The translations under genes and the position numbers were made by a program. Positions 27,387 to 36,666 of a stretch of 64,000 bases of DNA are shown here, in pieces. The stretch is from Acidobacteriota bacterium (GTDB taxonomy: Bacteria > Acidobacteriota > Terriglobia > Terriglobales > Acidobacteriaceae). Where the stretch lies: positions 1-64,000 of the forward strand of contig JAJYBU010000021.1 of the NCBI GenBank assembly GCA_021778845.1. The letters run 5' to 3'. The notes beneath the pieces are model-generated. The model saw only the letters and a program-made list of their open reading frames with translations. It was not told the origin of the DNA and did not search any database. How positions within the stretch are numbered: position 1 is the stretch's first letter; every line of letters starts with the position of its first letter.

Positions 27387-28910
27387 ATGATCCAAACTCA
27401 GATCCCCGAAGCGCTCACGTTTGACGACGTGCTGCTGGTCCCCGCATACTCCGACGTCGTCCCCTCGCAGGTCAGCACCCAGGTGCGGCTCACTAAAACG
27501 ATGACCCTCGCCATGCCGCTGATGTCCGCCGCCATGGACACCGTCACCGAAGCGCGGCTGGCCATCGCCATCGCCCAGCAGGGTGGCCTCGGCGTCGTCC
27601 ACCGCAACCTCACCATTGACCAGCAGGCCGGTGAAATCGACAAGGTCAAGCGCTCGGAGAGCGGCATGATCGTCGATCCCGTCACCATCGAGCCCGAGCG
27701 TCCAATCTCCGACGCGCTCGAAGTCATGCGTCGGTTCAAGATCTCCGGCGTTCCGGTCACGAGGAAGGGCAAGCTGGTCGGCATCCTCACCAACCGCGAC
27801 CTGCGCTTCGTCTCGCGCACGGATATTGCCATCGGCGATGTGATGACCAAGACCAACCTCATCACCGTTCCGGAGGGAACCACGCTCGAACAGGCCGAGC
27901 AGATCCTGCACCAGCACCGCGTGGAGAAGCTGCTGGTCGTCAACGACGCCTACGAACTCAAGGGCCTGATTACCGTCAAGGATATTCAGAAGAAGTTGAA
28001 GTATCCCAATGCAAGCAAGGATGAGCAGGGCCGTCTGCGCGTCGCCGGAGCCATTGGAGCAACGGGAGACTTCCTCGAACGCGCTGCCGAGTTGGTGAAG
28101 TATCGCGTGGACGCGCTGGCCATCGATTCCGCGCATGGGCACTCATCGCGCGTGCTCGAAGCCGTTGCAGCCGTGAAGAAGGCGTTTCCGGAGGTCGATC
28201 TCTTCGCCGGCAACGTCGCAACCTACGAGGGCACAATGGCCCTGATCGACGCCGGAGCCGACGCAGTCAAAGTCGGGATCGGGCCGGGTTCGATCTGCAC
28301 GACGCGCATGGTGACCGGTGCTGGGATGCCGCAGATTACAGCCATCTCCGAAGCGTATCGTGCAGCCAGGGAGCGCGGCGTGTCCGTCATCGCCGATGGC
28401 GGCGTCAAATACTCGGGCGACATTACCAAGGCCATCGCCGCGGGAGCTAGCGCGTGCATGCTGGGTTCGCTCTTTGCCGGCGTCGACGAGAGCCCGGGCG
28501 AAACGATCCTCTACCAGGGCCGCAGCTTCAAGGCCTATCGCGGCATGGGCAGCCTCAGCGCGATGGCGCAGGGTTCGGGTGAGCGGTACTTCCAAAGCAA
28601 GACCGACATCGATGATTTTTCGGTCGGCGAACGTCCGCCCATCACAGCGCGTGAGGAGAGCGGCAACCGGCTGGCCAAGTTCGTGCCTGAGGGCATCGAG
28701 GGACGCGTTCCCCATCGTGGCCCGCTGGAAGCAATGATCTACCAGTTGGTCGGTGGACTCCGCTCAGGGATGGGCTACCTCGGCTGCTCATCCATCGAGG
28801 AGCTACAGGAGAAGGCGAAGTTCATTCGCATCTCCGGCGCCGGCCTCCGCGAGAGCCACGTGCACGATGTCGTCATCACCCGCGAAGCTCCCAACTATCA
28901 CGTCGAGTAG
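27387..28910 (+). CDS. guaB: IMP dehydrogenase
   Basis: 507-aa enzyme that oxidises IMP to XMP with NAD+, the committed step of GMP synthesis. The N-terminal barrel begins [20 protein letters not shown] pair occupies about residues 95-215 ([38 protein letters not shown]). The catalytic loop is [15 protein letters not shown] with the active Cys, and the flap includes [10 protein letters not shown] and YFQSK. Length and motifs are standard. It is transcribed divergently from rimP. Confidence 0.97.
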   Translation: MIQTQIPEALTFDDVLLVPAYSDVVPSQVSTQVRLTKTMTLAMPLMSAAMDTVTEARLAIAIAQQGGLGVVHRNLTIDQQAGEIDKVKRSESGMIVDPVTIEPERPISDALEVMRRFKISGVPVTRKGKLVGILTNRDLRFVSRTDIAIGDVMTKTNLITVPEGTTLEQAEQILHQHRVEKLLVVNDAYELKGLITVKDIQKKLKYPNASKDEQGRLRVAGAIGATGDFLERAAELVKYRVDALAIDSAHGHSSRVLEAVAAVKKAFPEVDLFAGNVATYEGTMALIDAGADAVKVGIGPGSICTTRMVTGAGMPQITAISEAYRAARERGVSVIADGGVKYSGDITKAIAAGASACMLGSLFAGVDESPGETILYQGRSFKAYRGMGSLSAMAQGSGERYFQSKTDIDDFSVGERPPITAREESGNRLAKFVPEGIEGRVPHRGPLEAMIYQLVGGLRSGMGYLGCSSIEELQEKAKFIRISGAGLRESHVHDVVITREAPNYHVE

Positions 28911-28965
28911 TGTGACCGCTGGTCGGCCTGCTATCATCCCGAAAACTCTTCCTCAGGAGACGTGG

Positions 28966-30561
28966 ATGCGGCAGCGACTTTCAGGACAGCTTCTTGTTTG
29001 GGCGGCGATAGCAACCTGCTGCGTGGGAGCCTCTGGCCAGTCCAGCGCTCAGGCCGCGGCAGCGCCCCATGTCTTCTTCCGCGTCCATCTGGCGGCTTCT
29101 GCACCGAAGCCGCTCAGTGGCCGCCTGCTCGTGTTCCTCAAGCAGGGGAAGGGCGACAAGGAGGTCAACATCCAGGAGTTTCATCCCGGCGAGACGTGGG
29201 TGGCCGCCGAGGAAGTCCATGACCTGATGCCGGGTGCGTCGGTGGAGATGGACGCCGATCAGATCGCCTATCCGAAGCCGTTCTCGGCCCTGCCTGCGGG
29301 CGAGTATGAGGTGCAGGCGGTGCTGGACACGGAGCATACCTACAATTACTCAGGACGCGGGCCGGAGGACTGGATCAGCGCCGTTGTGCCGCTGGGGCAG
29401 TGGAGCGCCGGCAGTTCGGAACCCATGCTGACGCTGGATCAGCACGCGCAAGCCAACCCGATGCGCACCGAGGCCGTGACCAAAGCGAAGGCGAGCGTGA
29501 AGCCCGGTGAGATTGAGGAGCAGGAGATGGTCAGCCCGCTGCTGACTCATTTCTCCGGCAATGCGACGCAGATCAGAGCGTGGGTGGTGCTGCCGCCGGG
29601 CTATGGGAAGGACGCGAGCGAGCACTATCCGACGGTGTACTTCACGCATGGATTCGGCGCTGGAATGGACTACGACCTGGTGCAGGCGGCGATGATCCGC
29701 AGGCGCATGGAGGCCGGCAAGATGCCACCGATGATCTGGGTGATGCTGGATGAATCCTGCCCACAGGGAACGCATGAGTTTGCCGATTCCGTGAACAACG
29801 GGCCGTGGGGCGCGGCACTGACGACCGAGTTCATTCCCATGCTTGAGTCGAAGTACCGCATGGACGCTCGGCCCAGCGGGCGGTTCCTCAACGGGCACTC
29901 CAGCGGAGGATGGGCCACGTTGCAGTTGCAAGTGAATTATCCGCAAGTCTTCGGCGGAACGTGGTCAACCTCGCCGGACCCGAGCGACTTCCACAACTTC
30001 ACCGGGCCCGACCTCTACGCTCCGCACGCGAACGTCTACCACAGGCCGGATGGGTCGGCTTACCCGATCATGCGCATGGACGGGAAGGTGGTCGCGACGC
30101 TCGAGCAGTTCACAAAAATTGAAGCGGTGCTGGGGCCATATGGTGGGCAGATTACTTCCTTCGACTGGGTGTTTTCGCCGCGCTCGAAGAGTGGCGCCCC
30201 AATGCCGATGTTCGACCGCGTGACCGGCGATGTGGACCCAAACGTGGTCGCATACTGGCACGACCACTATGATCTGGCGCACCTGGTGGAGAAAGAGTGG
30301 CCCCAGAATGCGGCACTGCTGAAGGGACGGATTCATCTGTTTGTCGGTACCGCGGATACGTTCTATCTGGATGCGTCGGCGCACCTGTTTGACGCTCGGT
30401 TGGCGGCGCTGGGCGCGGACGCTCACTTCACGTATATCCCCGGTCGGACGCACATGGACCTGTATCTCGTCGACAAGGACCGGCATGGGTTGTTCGATCA
30501 GATTGCGGCCGAGATGTATGCGGTCGCGCGGCCGGGAGTGAGTTGGAAGAAGACCAACTGA
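28966..30561 (+). CDS. Secreted enterochelin-esterase-like hydrolase
   Basis: 531-aa alpha/beta hydrolase of the esterase D/Fes type. A signal peptide (LLVWAAIATCCVGASGQ) precedes a beta-rich N-terminal domain of about 200 residues. The esterase domain has the strand VYFTHGFGAGMDYD, the nucleophile elbow NGHSSGGWA and a C-terminal GRTHMDLY that should supply the His. Such proteins hydrolyse acyl, feruloyl or siderophore esters; the substrate is not evident. The start at 28966 is preceded by AGGAG. The gene begins 55 bp after guaB and ends convergently with the GNAT gene, with 33 bp between them. Confidence 0.82.
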   Translation: MRQRLSGQLLVWAAIATCCVGASGQSSAQAAAAPHVFFRVHLAASAPKPLSGRLLVFLKQGKGDKEVNIQEFHPGETWVAAEEVHDLMPGASVEMDADQIAYPKPFSALPAGEYEVQAVLDTEHTYNYSGRGPEDWISAVVPLGQWSAGSSEPMLTLDQHAQANPMRTEAVTKAKASVKPGEIEEQEMVSPLLTHFSGNATQIRAWVVLPPGYGKDASEHYPTVYFTHGFGAGMDYDLVQAAMIRRRMEAGKMPPMIWVMLDESCPQGTHEFADSVNNGPWGAALTTEFIPMLESKYRMDARPSGRFLNGHSSGGWATLQLQVNYPQVFGGTWSTSPDPSDFHNFTGPDLYAPHANVYHRPDGSAYPIMRMDGKVVATLEQFTKIEAVLGPYGGQITSFDWVFSPRSKSGAPMPMFDRVTGDVDPNVVAYWHDHYDLAHLVEKEWPQNAALLKGRIHLFVGTADTFYLDASAHLFDARLAALGADAHFTYIPGRTHMDLYLVDKDRHGLFDQIAAEMYAVARPGVSWKKTN

Positions 30562-30594
30562 GCAGCCTGCGGAGATGATGCTTCGCGAGGGCGT

Positions 30595-31629
30595 TCAGAT
30601 GGTGAGCGTGCTGTCCTGGACCATGGCCTCGAAGCGATGGAGGGTGACGAAGCCATTGCGCTCGTAGAGATGGCGCGCGTTGGTGTTCGCCTCGGTGACG
30701 GTGAGGGAGAGCTCGCGGATGCCGCGCTTGACGGCCTCGCGGGCGCAGTGCTCTAGCATCATGCGGCCCAGGCCCTGACCGCGTAGAGATGGAGTGATGC
30801 AGATCTGTGTGATGTGGTCGACATCAGCACGGACGCGGGAGGCAAGCAGCACGGCCTCAATGGAGGGGTTGCGGGGGCCGGAGCCGGCCTCCTGCGCGGT
30901 GTTTCCGGCTTCCCGCAGCACCCAGGAGTTTTCCGGATCAAAGACGCCGCAGCCCGGGAAGCGGATGATGTTGTGCAGGAAACGCTGGGCACCATGCAGC
31001 GTGCGGTACTGATCGTTGATGCTTGCGTCCATGTGATCGGCGTAGCAGCGATGAATGAGAGCCGCGGCGCCTTCGTAGTACTCCGGTTGCCAGGACTGTA
31101 GAATCAGACTCTTGCCGGGATGCAGCAAGGCAGGATCGGAGTCGATGCCCGACGGATGGGCTTCGAGGTCGCGAACCATGAAGCAGCGCGGAAAGCTCTG
31201 GAAGCCGCGAGTGCGAAAGGGCTCCGCAAGTGCACCGTCGGGAAACATGAGGAGCTGCGATTCGACGCGGTCGACGCCGGGTGTGGCCTGAACGAGTTCG
31301 AGCAGGTGATGGAGCAGGGTATCGCAGATCGGGTTGAGCGTCGATTCGGTTTCTCGATAGGCGTAGACGTCGCCGATGATAGCCTTCGCGCCCTCGCAGA
31401 CGCAGAACGCATAGCCGACGATATGCCCGGCCTGAAGCGCGACAAAGCCAGGAAGAATACGGCTGTCGAGATAGTCAAGCAGCAGGGCGGAGTTGCGTGT
31501 GTAGTCCCAGTGCAGGCGTGGCAGCCAGCGCTCGGCCTCGTCGCGCAGCAGGGGCCTCAGCTGCGCCGCTGAAAAGTGGCGGAGATCCAGTATTTCGAGT
31601 TGCGCAGAGTGACTCGACGATTGGCTCAA
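30595..31629 (-). CDS. GNAT-family N-acetyltransferase, two-domain
   Basis: 344-aa protein with two GNAT folds. The N-terminal half (GHIVGYAFCVCEGAKAIIGD) looks degenerate. The C-terminal half has the acetyl-CoA motif A, QICITPSLRGQGLGRMMLEH, followed by ELSLTVTEANTNARHLYERN. The acceptor molecule is unknown. No ATG is found near the start of the conserved region. The TTG at 31629 is the first usable codon after an in-frame TAA, and the ribosome-binding site is weak. The gene lies 50 bp downstream of the GT39 gene on the same strand. Confidence 0.82.
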   Translation of the reverse strand: MSQSSSHSAQLEILDLRHFSAAQLRPLLRDEAERWLPRLHWDYTRNSALLLDYLDSRILPGFVALQAGHIVGYAFCVCEGAKAIIGDVYAYRETESTLNPICDTLLHHLLELVQATPGVDRVESQLLMFPDGALAEPFRTRGFQSFPRCFMVRDLEAHPSGIDSDPALLHPGKSLILQSWQPEYYEGAAALIHRCYADHMDASINDQYRTLHGAQRFLHNIIRFPGCGVFDPENSWVLREAGNTAQEAGSGPRNPSIEAVLLASRVRADVDHITQICITPSLRGQGLGRMMLEHCAREAVKRGIRELSLTVTEANTNARHLYERNGFVTLHRFEAMVQDSTLTI

Positions 31630-31679
31630 CGGCTGCTGGACCTCGTGCTCTCCTGGTTCGATTTACATCTCTCCTGACG

Positions 31680-33518
31680 TTAGCTGCGAGGATAAACTTT
31701 GTAAACCGACAGGCCCTGCACCTGATACAGCAGCAGCGGCTGAGTGAATCGTCCCTTTAGAAACTGTTGCACTTTGGCCGCATCGCGTGTGGGAAACACA
31801 ATCAGGTGCGCGCCGTCGGGGACGCCGTCCGTTGCATAGCTCACGATCTTCTGGTCACGATAAAACGCCAGGCCATACACCAGGTCGCGGCGCACGTCGA
31901 ACTCAGCCACCACCGGAGCACCGGGGTCCGCCTGATGAATCTCCTGTGCCAGCGGGCGCGCTGAGTAGTTCAGGTCAAGGAGATGGCCGTTCCTGCCGAG
32001 CAGGAAGTAGAGCAGACCGACCATTGGGATCATCGTCACCAGACGCAGGTAGCGGACTCCGAAGCGGCGAGTGACAAGATTGACCAACACGGCTGCGGCA
32101 ATGCCCAGCACGGTCGCCCAGGCAAAAATCCGGGGTGCGGGAATGATCCGCTGATAGACCATATACTGCGGGCAAAGGATGAGAACGAAGGTGAGGAATC
32201 CCGTCAGCGTGGCATGGGTGTAAAGCAACCAGGAGGGGATCCCGGGGCGGCGAATGCGGAAGAGATAGTCGCCGGTGAGGATGGCGAGCGGCGGGATGGA
32301 GGGAAGAATATAGCCGGGGAGCTTGGAGTCGGAGAAGGAAAAGAAGACGATGGGGAAGAGCGCCCAGAGGACGAGGAACTCGGGAAAGGCATCGCCAGCG
32401 CGGACGTGGCCGACGTATCGCTGCGGCTTGAAGCGAACCTTCCACTCGGCGAGAGACGTATCGAGGCCGTCCACCAGCGCGCGGATCGAGAGCGCCGTCC
32501 ACGGCATCATGCCGAGGATCAGCACGATCAGATAGTAGTAGAACGGCTGATGATGCTGGTAAAGGTTAGTGGTGTAACGCTCTAGATTGTGCTTCCAGAA
32601 AAACTCATTGAAGAAGATGGGATTGCGGCGCTGCACGGCGATGTACCAGGGCAGAACCATCACCAGGTAGAGCACAATGCCCGGAATCCAGATGGTGCGG
32701 CGCAGGGCCGACCACTCGCGCCGTAAACCGAGGAACAGGCAGATGATCGCCAGCGCCAGAAAGGGAGCGATCGGCCCCTTGGCCAGCGTAGCCGCGGCGT
32801 TGAAGAAGTAGAGGTCGAAGAGCCAGAATTTTTTGCCCGTTTCATACCACGCGTACCAGCCCAGCATCCCAATGCAAAACGGCGCAGCGAGCTGCATGTC
32901 CGTCGACGCGCCGCGCGAGAACGCGAACATCGCCACAGCGGAGACCATGATCAGCGCAGCGTCGAGATGCCCGCCGGGACGGAAGCGCTTGAGATGCAGG
33001 AAAGCGAGGATCAGCAGCGCGAGCGATCCCGTGGCCGAAGCCAGCCGCGCCGTCCAGTCGTAGACGCCCAGCTCCTTGTAGTAGCCCATCGCGCGCCAAT
33101 AGTAGAGCGCGGGCTTCTCCAGCCACGGCTTGCCGTAGAGGATCGGCGTCACCGTGCCGCCCATCAGGCAGTCGTAGGAGGCCCGCAGGTCAGCGGCGTG
33201 AAGACTGCGTGGAAGAATGCTGGCATGCACCGCATTGCAGTCGGCGATGTGCGTGTCGAGCATCTCGCGGGCGATCTGCGCATAGCGCGGCTCATCTGCG
33301 CCCACCAGCCCGAGCTGGTCACCACCAAAGATGGGAATCAGGCCATAGAAGAGAAAGAATCCGACAAAGAAGACCAGCACCACAAGCTCGGTAGCGGTGC
33401 AGCCCAAATGGTTCTGGCGCAGCCATGCGACAACGCGGTTCGAGCCGCCGGAGGGCCTCGAAGAAGACGCTGCGGCGCTTGATTCCGTAGCTGCGGACGC
33501 GGATTGGGGAGATTCCAT
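31680..33518 (-). CDS. GT39-family (ArnT/PMT-like) membrane glycosyltransferase
   Basis: 612-aa integral membrane protein. The first periplasmic loop has the GADEPRYAQIAREML motif with the acidic residues that bind metal and polyprenyl-phosphate sugar in ArnT/PMT enzymes. About a dozen hydrophobic segments follow (for example TELVVLVFFVGFFLFYGL, LILAFLHL, LYLVMVLPWYIAV). It likely transfers a sugar from a polyprenyl-phosphate donor onto lipid A, another lipid or a protein. An extra loop with two Cys (about residues 90-117) is not usual in E. coli ArnT. The ATG at 33518 is preferred over the TTG just upstream. Confidence 0.85.
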   Translation of the reverse strand: MESPQSASAATESSAAASSSRPSGGSNRVVAWLRQNHLGCTATELVVLVFFVGFFLFYGLIPIFGGDQLGLVGADEPRYAQIAREMLDTHIADCNAVHASILPRSLHAADLRASYDCLMGGTVTPILYGKPWLEKPALYYWRAMGYYKELGVYDWTARLASATGSLALLILAFLHLKRFRPGGHLDAALIMVSAVAMFAFSRGASTDMQLAAPFCIGMLGWYAWYETGKKFWLFDLYFFNAAATLAKGPIAPFLALAIICLFLGLRREWSALRRTIWIPGIVLYLVMVLPWYIAVQRRNPIFFNEFFWKHNLERYTTNLYQHHQPFYYYLIVLILGMMPWTALSIRALVDGLDTSLAEWKVRFKPQRYVGHVRAGDAFPEFLVLWALFPIVFFSFSDSKLPGYILPSIPPLAILTGDYLFRIRRPGIPSWLLYTHATLTGFLTFVLILCPQYMVYQRIIPAPRIFAWATVLGIAAAVLVNLVTRRFGVRYLRLVTMIPMVGLLYFLLGRNGHLLDLNYSARPLAQEIHQADPGAPVVAEFDVRRDLVYGLAFYRDQKIVSYATDGVPDGAHLIVFPTRDAAKVQQFLKGRFTQPLLLYQVQGLSVYKVYPRS

Positions 33519-33640
33519 CAAAGGGGGTATCAGGGTTCAGGTGGCGCTTCTTCGCGTGGCACTCCGTACATCAATTCAGGCCAACGGTTGTCGCAGGTCT
33601 ACTGATTTGCACTGCCTGCTGTATATTCGCTGAGCGAGAC

Positions 33641-34666
33641 TTAGGCTATCAGAATTGAGGGCTGCGTTGGAGTGTCGACCAGGACGGCTTCCGCACCGAT
33701 CGGCGAATAGGCGGCGTGAAGTTGCGCAACGATCCTGCCGGTGGCCTCCGCCAGCGAGCCCTCCACGCTACAGCCGCTGGCGTTGCGATGGCCGCCACCG
33801 CCGAAGTGTTCCGCAACGATCGAGACGTCGATCGTACCGCGGCTGCGCAGGCTGAGGCGAAACTGATCTGGCTCCGACTCTTCACGCAGAAAGGCGGCGG
33901 CTTCCACACCGGAGATCCCGATCAGGTGATTGGCGACGCCTTCACAGTCCTCAACGCTCGCACCCACGCGCGCCATCTCTTCCAGCGTGACGTAGCTCCA
34001 GGAGATAACCCCGTCGATCTGAATGTTGGTGAGTGCGATGCCGAGCAGCCGAACCTTGCTCGCCGGATTGGAGGCGTAGATGGCAGCGGCGATGCGGCTC
34101 GCATTCACGCCGCAGCGAAGCAGTTGCTCGGCCATGGCGAAGGTCGTCGCGCTGGTGCTCGCATAGTTAAACGAGCCGGTGTCAGTGAGGATCGCAGCGT
34201 ACAGGCAGTCGGCCATCGGGCGGGTGATCGTAACGCCGGCAGCCACCGCAAGATCGAAGATCATGCTGCCGACGGCGGCGGCCTCGGGATCGATCCAATT
34301 GAAATCGGCGAACTCCCGGCCGCTGCGATGGTGGTCGATGTTGATGGTGAGGGCCGGACGCGCGGCTTCGAACTCGCTCCGATCGATGCTGCCGCGGTCG
34401 ATCGAGTCACACTCGAGAAAGATGGTCGCGTCTGCCTTGGAGAAGCGCGAGGTGACGCGCTCGACGCCAGGGAGAAATTCGAAGTTGGGCGGAATCGGAT
34501 CGACAAACACGACCGTCGCACGCTTGCCCATGGCTTCCAGCAGATGCTGCAGCGCGAGCGCGGAACCAATCGCATCCCCATCGGGACGGATATGCGAGCT
34601 GATCACGAAGCTGTCGCGTTCGCGAAGGAGTTCCAGCAGCGCGGAGATCGAGATCTGGTTTTTCAT
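33641..34666 (-). CDS. nrnA: DHH/DHHA1 phosphoesterase, NrnA-like nanoRNase/pAp phosphatase
   Basis: 341-aa protein of the NrnA family. The metal-site motifs are SSHIRPDGDAIGSALAL, LECDSIDRG and INIDHHRSG (the DHH triad). The C-terminal DHHA1 domain contains the substrate loop FGGGGHRNASGCS. NrnA degrades 2-5-nt RNAs and dephosphorylates pAp. Its place directly after rbfA is a classic arrangement in Gram-positives and Acidobacteria. The gene starts 27 bp after rbfA ends. Confidence 0.92.
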   Translation of the reverse strand: MKNQISISALLELLRERDSFVISSHIRPDGDAIGSALALQHLLEAMGKRATVVFVDPIPPNFEFLPGVERVTSRFSKADATIFLECDSIDRGSIDRSEFEAARPALTINIDHHRSGREFADFNWIDPEAAAVGSMIFDLAVAAGVTITRPMADCLYAAILTDTGSFNYASTSATTFAMAEQLLRCGVNASRIAAAIYASNPASKVRLLGIALTNIQIDGVISWSYVTLEEMARVGASVEDCEGVANHLIGISGVEAAAFLREESEPDQFRLSLRSRGTIDVSIVAEHFGGGGHRNASGCSVEGSLAEATGRIVAQLHAAYSPIGAEAVLVDTPTQPSILIA

Positions 34667-34693
34667 GGCGGATATATGGGACCCGGCTCAGCT

Positions 34694-35113
34694 TCAGAGA
34701 GCCGGTTCGGCTGGTTTCGATGCCTCCTTCGCTACCTTATCGGCAGATTTCTTGCGGCGCTTGTCCATGCGGCCCAACAGCTCATCCATGCGCGAGTTAA
34801 TCTTCTCCGAGCGGTCAATGGCAAAGGTAATCTCGGGAACGTGGCGCACATTCATCCGGTAGCGAATCTCGGTGCGGATGAACCCACGCGCCGCCATCAG
34901 CCCCTCCAGCGTGTCGAGTTCTTCCTTCGGCGTGCCGACCACCGCAATGAAGACACGACAGCTCTTGCCGCCCGGCGCCAGCACCACCTCCGTGACATGG
35001 CACGGAGCAATGCGCGGATCGGAGAGTTCGCCTTCAAGCATGGCGGTAATCTCCTCGGCAAAGGTGTTGACGACGCGACCGCGGTGGTATGTTCTGGCTC
35101 TTTGTTCTGGCAT
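34694..35113 (-). CDS. rbfA: 30S ribosome-binding factor RbfA
   Basis: 139-aa KH-fold protein that matures the 16S rRNA 5' end region. Characteristic blocks are YHRGRVVNTFAEEITAML, SDPRIAPCHVTEVVLAPGG, RGFIRTEIRYRMNVRHVPEI and FAIDRSEKINSRMDELL. A Lys-rich tail of about 20 residues is appended. It sits between ylxP (DUF503) and nrnA, all on the minus strand. Confidence 0.95.
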   Translation of the reverse strand: MPEQRARTYHRGRVVNTFAEEITAMLEGELSDPRIAPCHVTEVVLAPGGKSCRVFIAVVGTPKEELDTLEGLMAARGFIRTEIRYRMNVRHVPEITFAIDRSEKINSRMDELLGRMDKRRKKSADKVAKEASKPAEPAL

Positions 35114-35166
35114 AGCTGACTCTTCAGGGTAGCATTGTTAAGCCGGTGTAAATAGTTGAGCGCAAC

Positions 35167-35472
35167 TTATTCGTCAAGCGGCACATCGCTCTCGACGTAA
35201 CTATCAAGGATTTCGCACCCCAGGCCGACCGACAGGCGGCGGGCGGCGGCCTCGACCTCGCGAAGCTGCCCGCTGAGGTAGGCGGCGGAGTTGGAGATGG
35301 CCACGACGCCCAGCGTGGCGCGGTTCCACAGCAACGCGTCATCCATCTCAGCAATGGAGATATTGAAGCTATGGCGCAGCTTGTCCTTGAGCGAGCGCAC
35401 CGCCTGGCGACGGTCCTTGAGCGACTGCGCATGTTCGATGGCGAGTTCGAGGGTGAGGGTGGCGATAGGCAT
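35167..35472 (-). CDS. ylxP: DUF503 (YlxP-like) protein
   Basis: 101-aa protein of the DUF503/YlxP family, which usually stands next to infB or rbfA and is thought to take part in ribosome function. Core: LELAIEHAQSLKDRRQAVRS, LRHSFNISIAEMDDALLWNR and ATLGVVAISNSAAYLSGQL. The ATG at 35472 fits the family start; a GTG seven codons upstream is possible. No clear Shine-Dalgarno sequence is seen. Confidence 0.88.
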   Translation of the reverse strand: MPIATLTLELAIEHAQSLKDRRQAVRSLKDKLRHSFNISIAEMDDALLWNRATLGVVAISNSAAYLSGQLREVEAAARRLSVGLGCEILDSYVESDVPLDE

Positions 35473-35510
35473 TGAGAGAAACGTTACGCGCACAGAACTG
35501 CAGCGGCTGA

Positions 35511-36581
35511 CTACCGTGAACCGGAGACGGCCGCAGTGGATTTGCGCTCGACGAAAGTCGGCAGCACGAGAATCGAGTTAGCTTCGAGGGCAGGGGCATC
35601 GCCCGCTCGCTGATGGCGGATGCGCTGCAGGAGCGCAGTCGCGGCTGCGCGGCCCATCTCCTGCAGCGGCTGGCGGACCGTGGTGAGCGGCGGGTTGTTG
35701 TTCGCGGCGCCGACGACGTCGTCGAAGCCGAGCACGGAGACCTCCGTGGGCACATCCACGCCTGCCTCGCGCAGCGCGACGATGGCGCCCATCGCGGAGA
35801 GGTCGTTGAAGGCAAAGATCGCAGTGAACAGTTCGCCGGTCGCAAGCAGTTTACGGGTGGCCACCCGGCCCGGCTCGAGCGTGGGGTCATCGCCTTCGAG
35901 CGCAACAACCAGGCGCGGATCGACGTTCACATGCAGCTCAGTGGCCATCTTGACGATGGCCTTCCAGCGAATCTCTGTGTCGGAACTGAAGCTCTGGCCC
36001 TTGATGAACGCAATGCGACAGTGGCCAAGACGCTGTAGATGCTCCAAAGCGTAGCGCACCGCGAGGTTGTGATCGAGTTCAATGTTGAGGATCGACTCCG
36101 TATGCCGATGGCCCGAGACGGCGACGATGGGCACGGGCAGTTCGATGTCCAGCGCGGAGTCCACGGCGATAATACCCTCCACGGCGCGGGAGAGCAGCAG
36201 CGATGGGTAGTCGCGCAGCAACTCGGCGCGGTGATGGTGGCTCACCACAAAGTAGAAAAATCCACTCATCAGCAGCACGTCCTCAATGCCGCTGAGTACC
36301 GATGCAGAGTAGCCCTCGCTGATCTCCGGCACCATCACTCCAATGGTCTGCGAGCGGCGGCTCCTCAGTCCGCGCGCCAGCGGGCTGGCCTTGTAGTTCA
36401 GCTCAGCGGCCGCGGCCAGCACGCGCTTCTGCGTGGCCTCGGAGATGCGGTGCATATCCCCCGAGTTGTTGATGACTCGCGAAACCGTGGTCTGTGAAAG
36501 ACCGAGGTAGCTGGCAAGCTCCTTGAGGCTTCGGCCCGAGCTCATACGTTTTACAGCGGCAATCTTTCGTTCATCGGGCAT
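35511..36581 (-). CDS. LacI-family transcriptional regulator
   Basis: 356-aa regulator. The helix-turn-helix and hinge helix are typical (SLKELASYLGLSQTTVSRVI, RVLAAAAELNYKASPLARGL). The periplasmic-binding-like effector domain runs from QTIGVMVPEI to the end, with FAFNDLSAMGAIVALREAG and SVLGFDDV. It lies 85 bp downstream of the TonB-receptor gene on the same strand, separated by a strong hairpin. Because two LacI-type operators overlap the receptor promoter, it probably represses that gene in the absence of a sugar-like effector. The start at 36581 leaves about 12 residues before the HTH; the reading frame is open further upstream but overlaps the receptor gene. Confidence 0.9.
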   Translation of the reverse strand: MPDERKIAAVKRMSSGRSLKELASYLGLSQTTVSRVINNSGDMHRISEATQKRVLAAAAELNYKASPLARGLRSRRSQTIGVMVPEISEGYSASVLSGIEDVLLMSGFFYFVVSHHHRAELLRDYPSLLLSRAVEGIIAVDSALDIELPVPIVAVSGHRHTESILNIELDHNLAVRYALEHLQRLGHCRIAFIKGQSFSSDTEIRWKAIVKMATELHVNVDPRLVVALEGDDPTLEPGRVATRKLLATGELFTAIFAFNDLSAMGAIVALREAGVDVPTEVSVLGFDDVVGAANNNPPLTTVRQPLQEMGRAAATALLQRIRHQRAGDAPALEANSILVLPTFVERKSTAAVSGSR

Positions 36582-36612
36582 AGGAGTGTCTAGACCAGAG
36601 TACCGGAAATGG

Positions 36613-36641
36613 CAGAGGGCGCGCTGTGAGCGCGCCCTCTG
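36613..36641 (-). terminator. Hairpin between the TonB receptor and lacI genes
   Basis: Perfect 12-bp GC-rich stem (36613-36624 with 36630-36641), loop of 5 nt. It lies 26 bp after the receptor stop. There is no strong T-run. Confidence 0.7.
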
Positions 36642-36666
36642 TGGTTGCTGTAGTTTGGGTTGGCGG

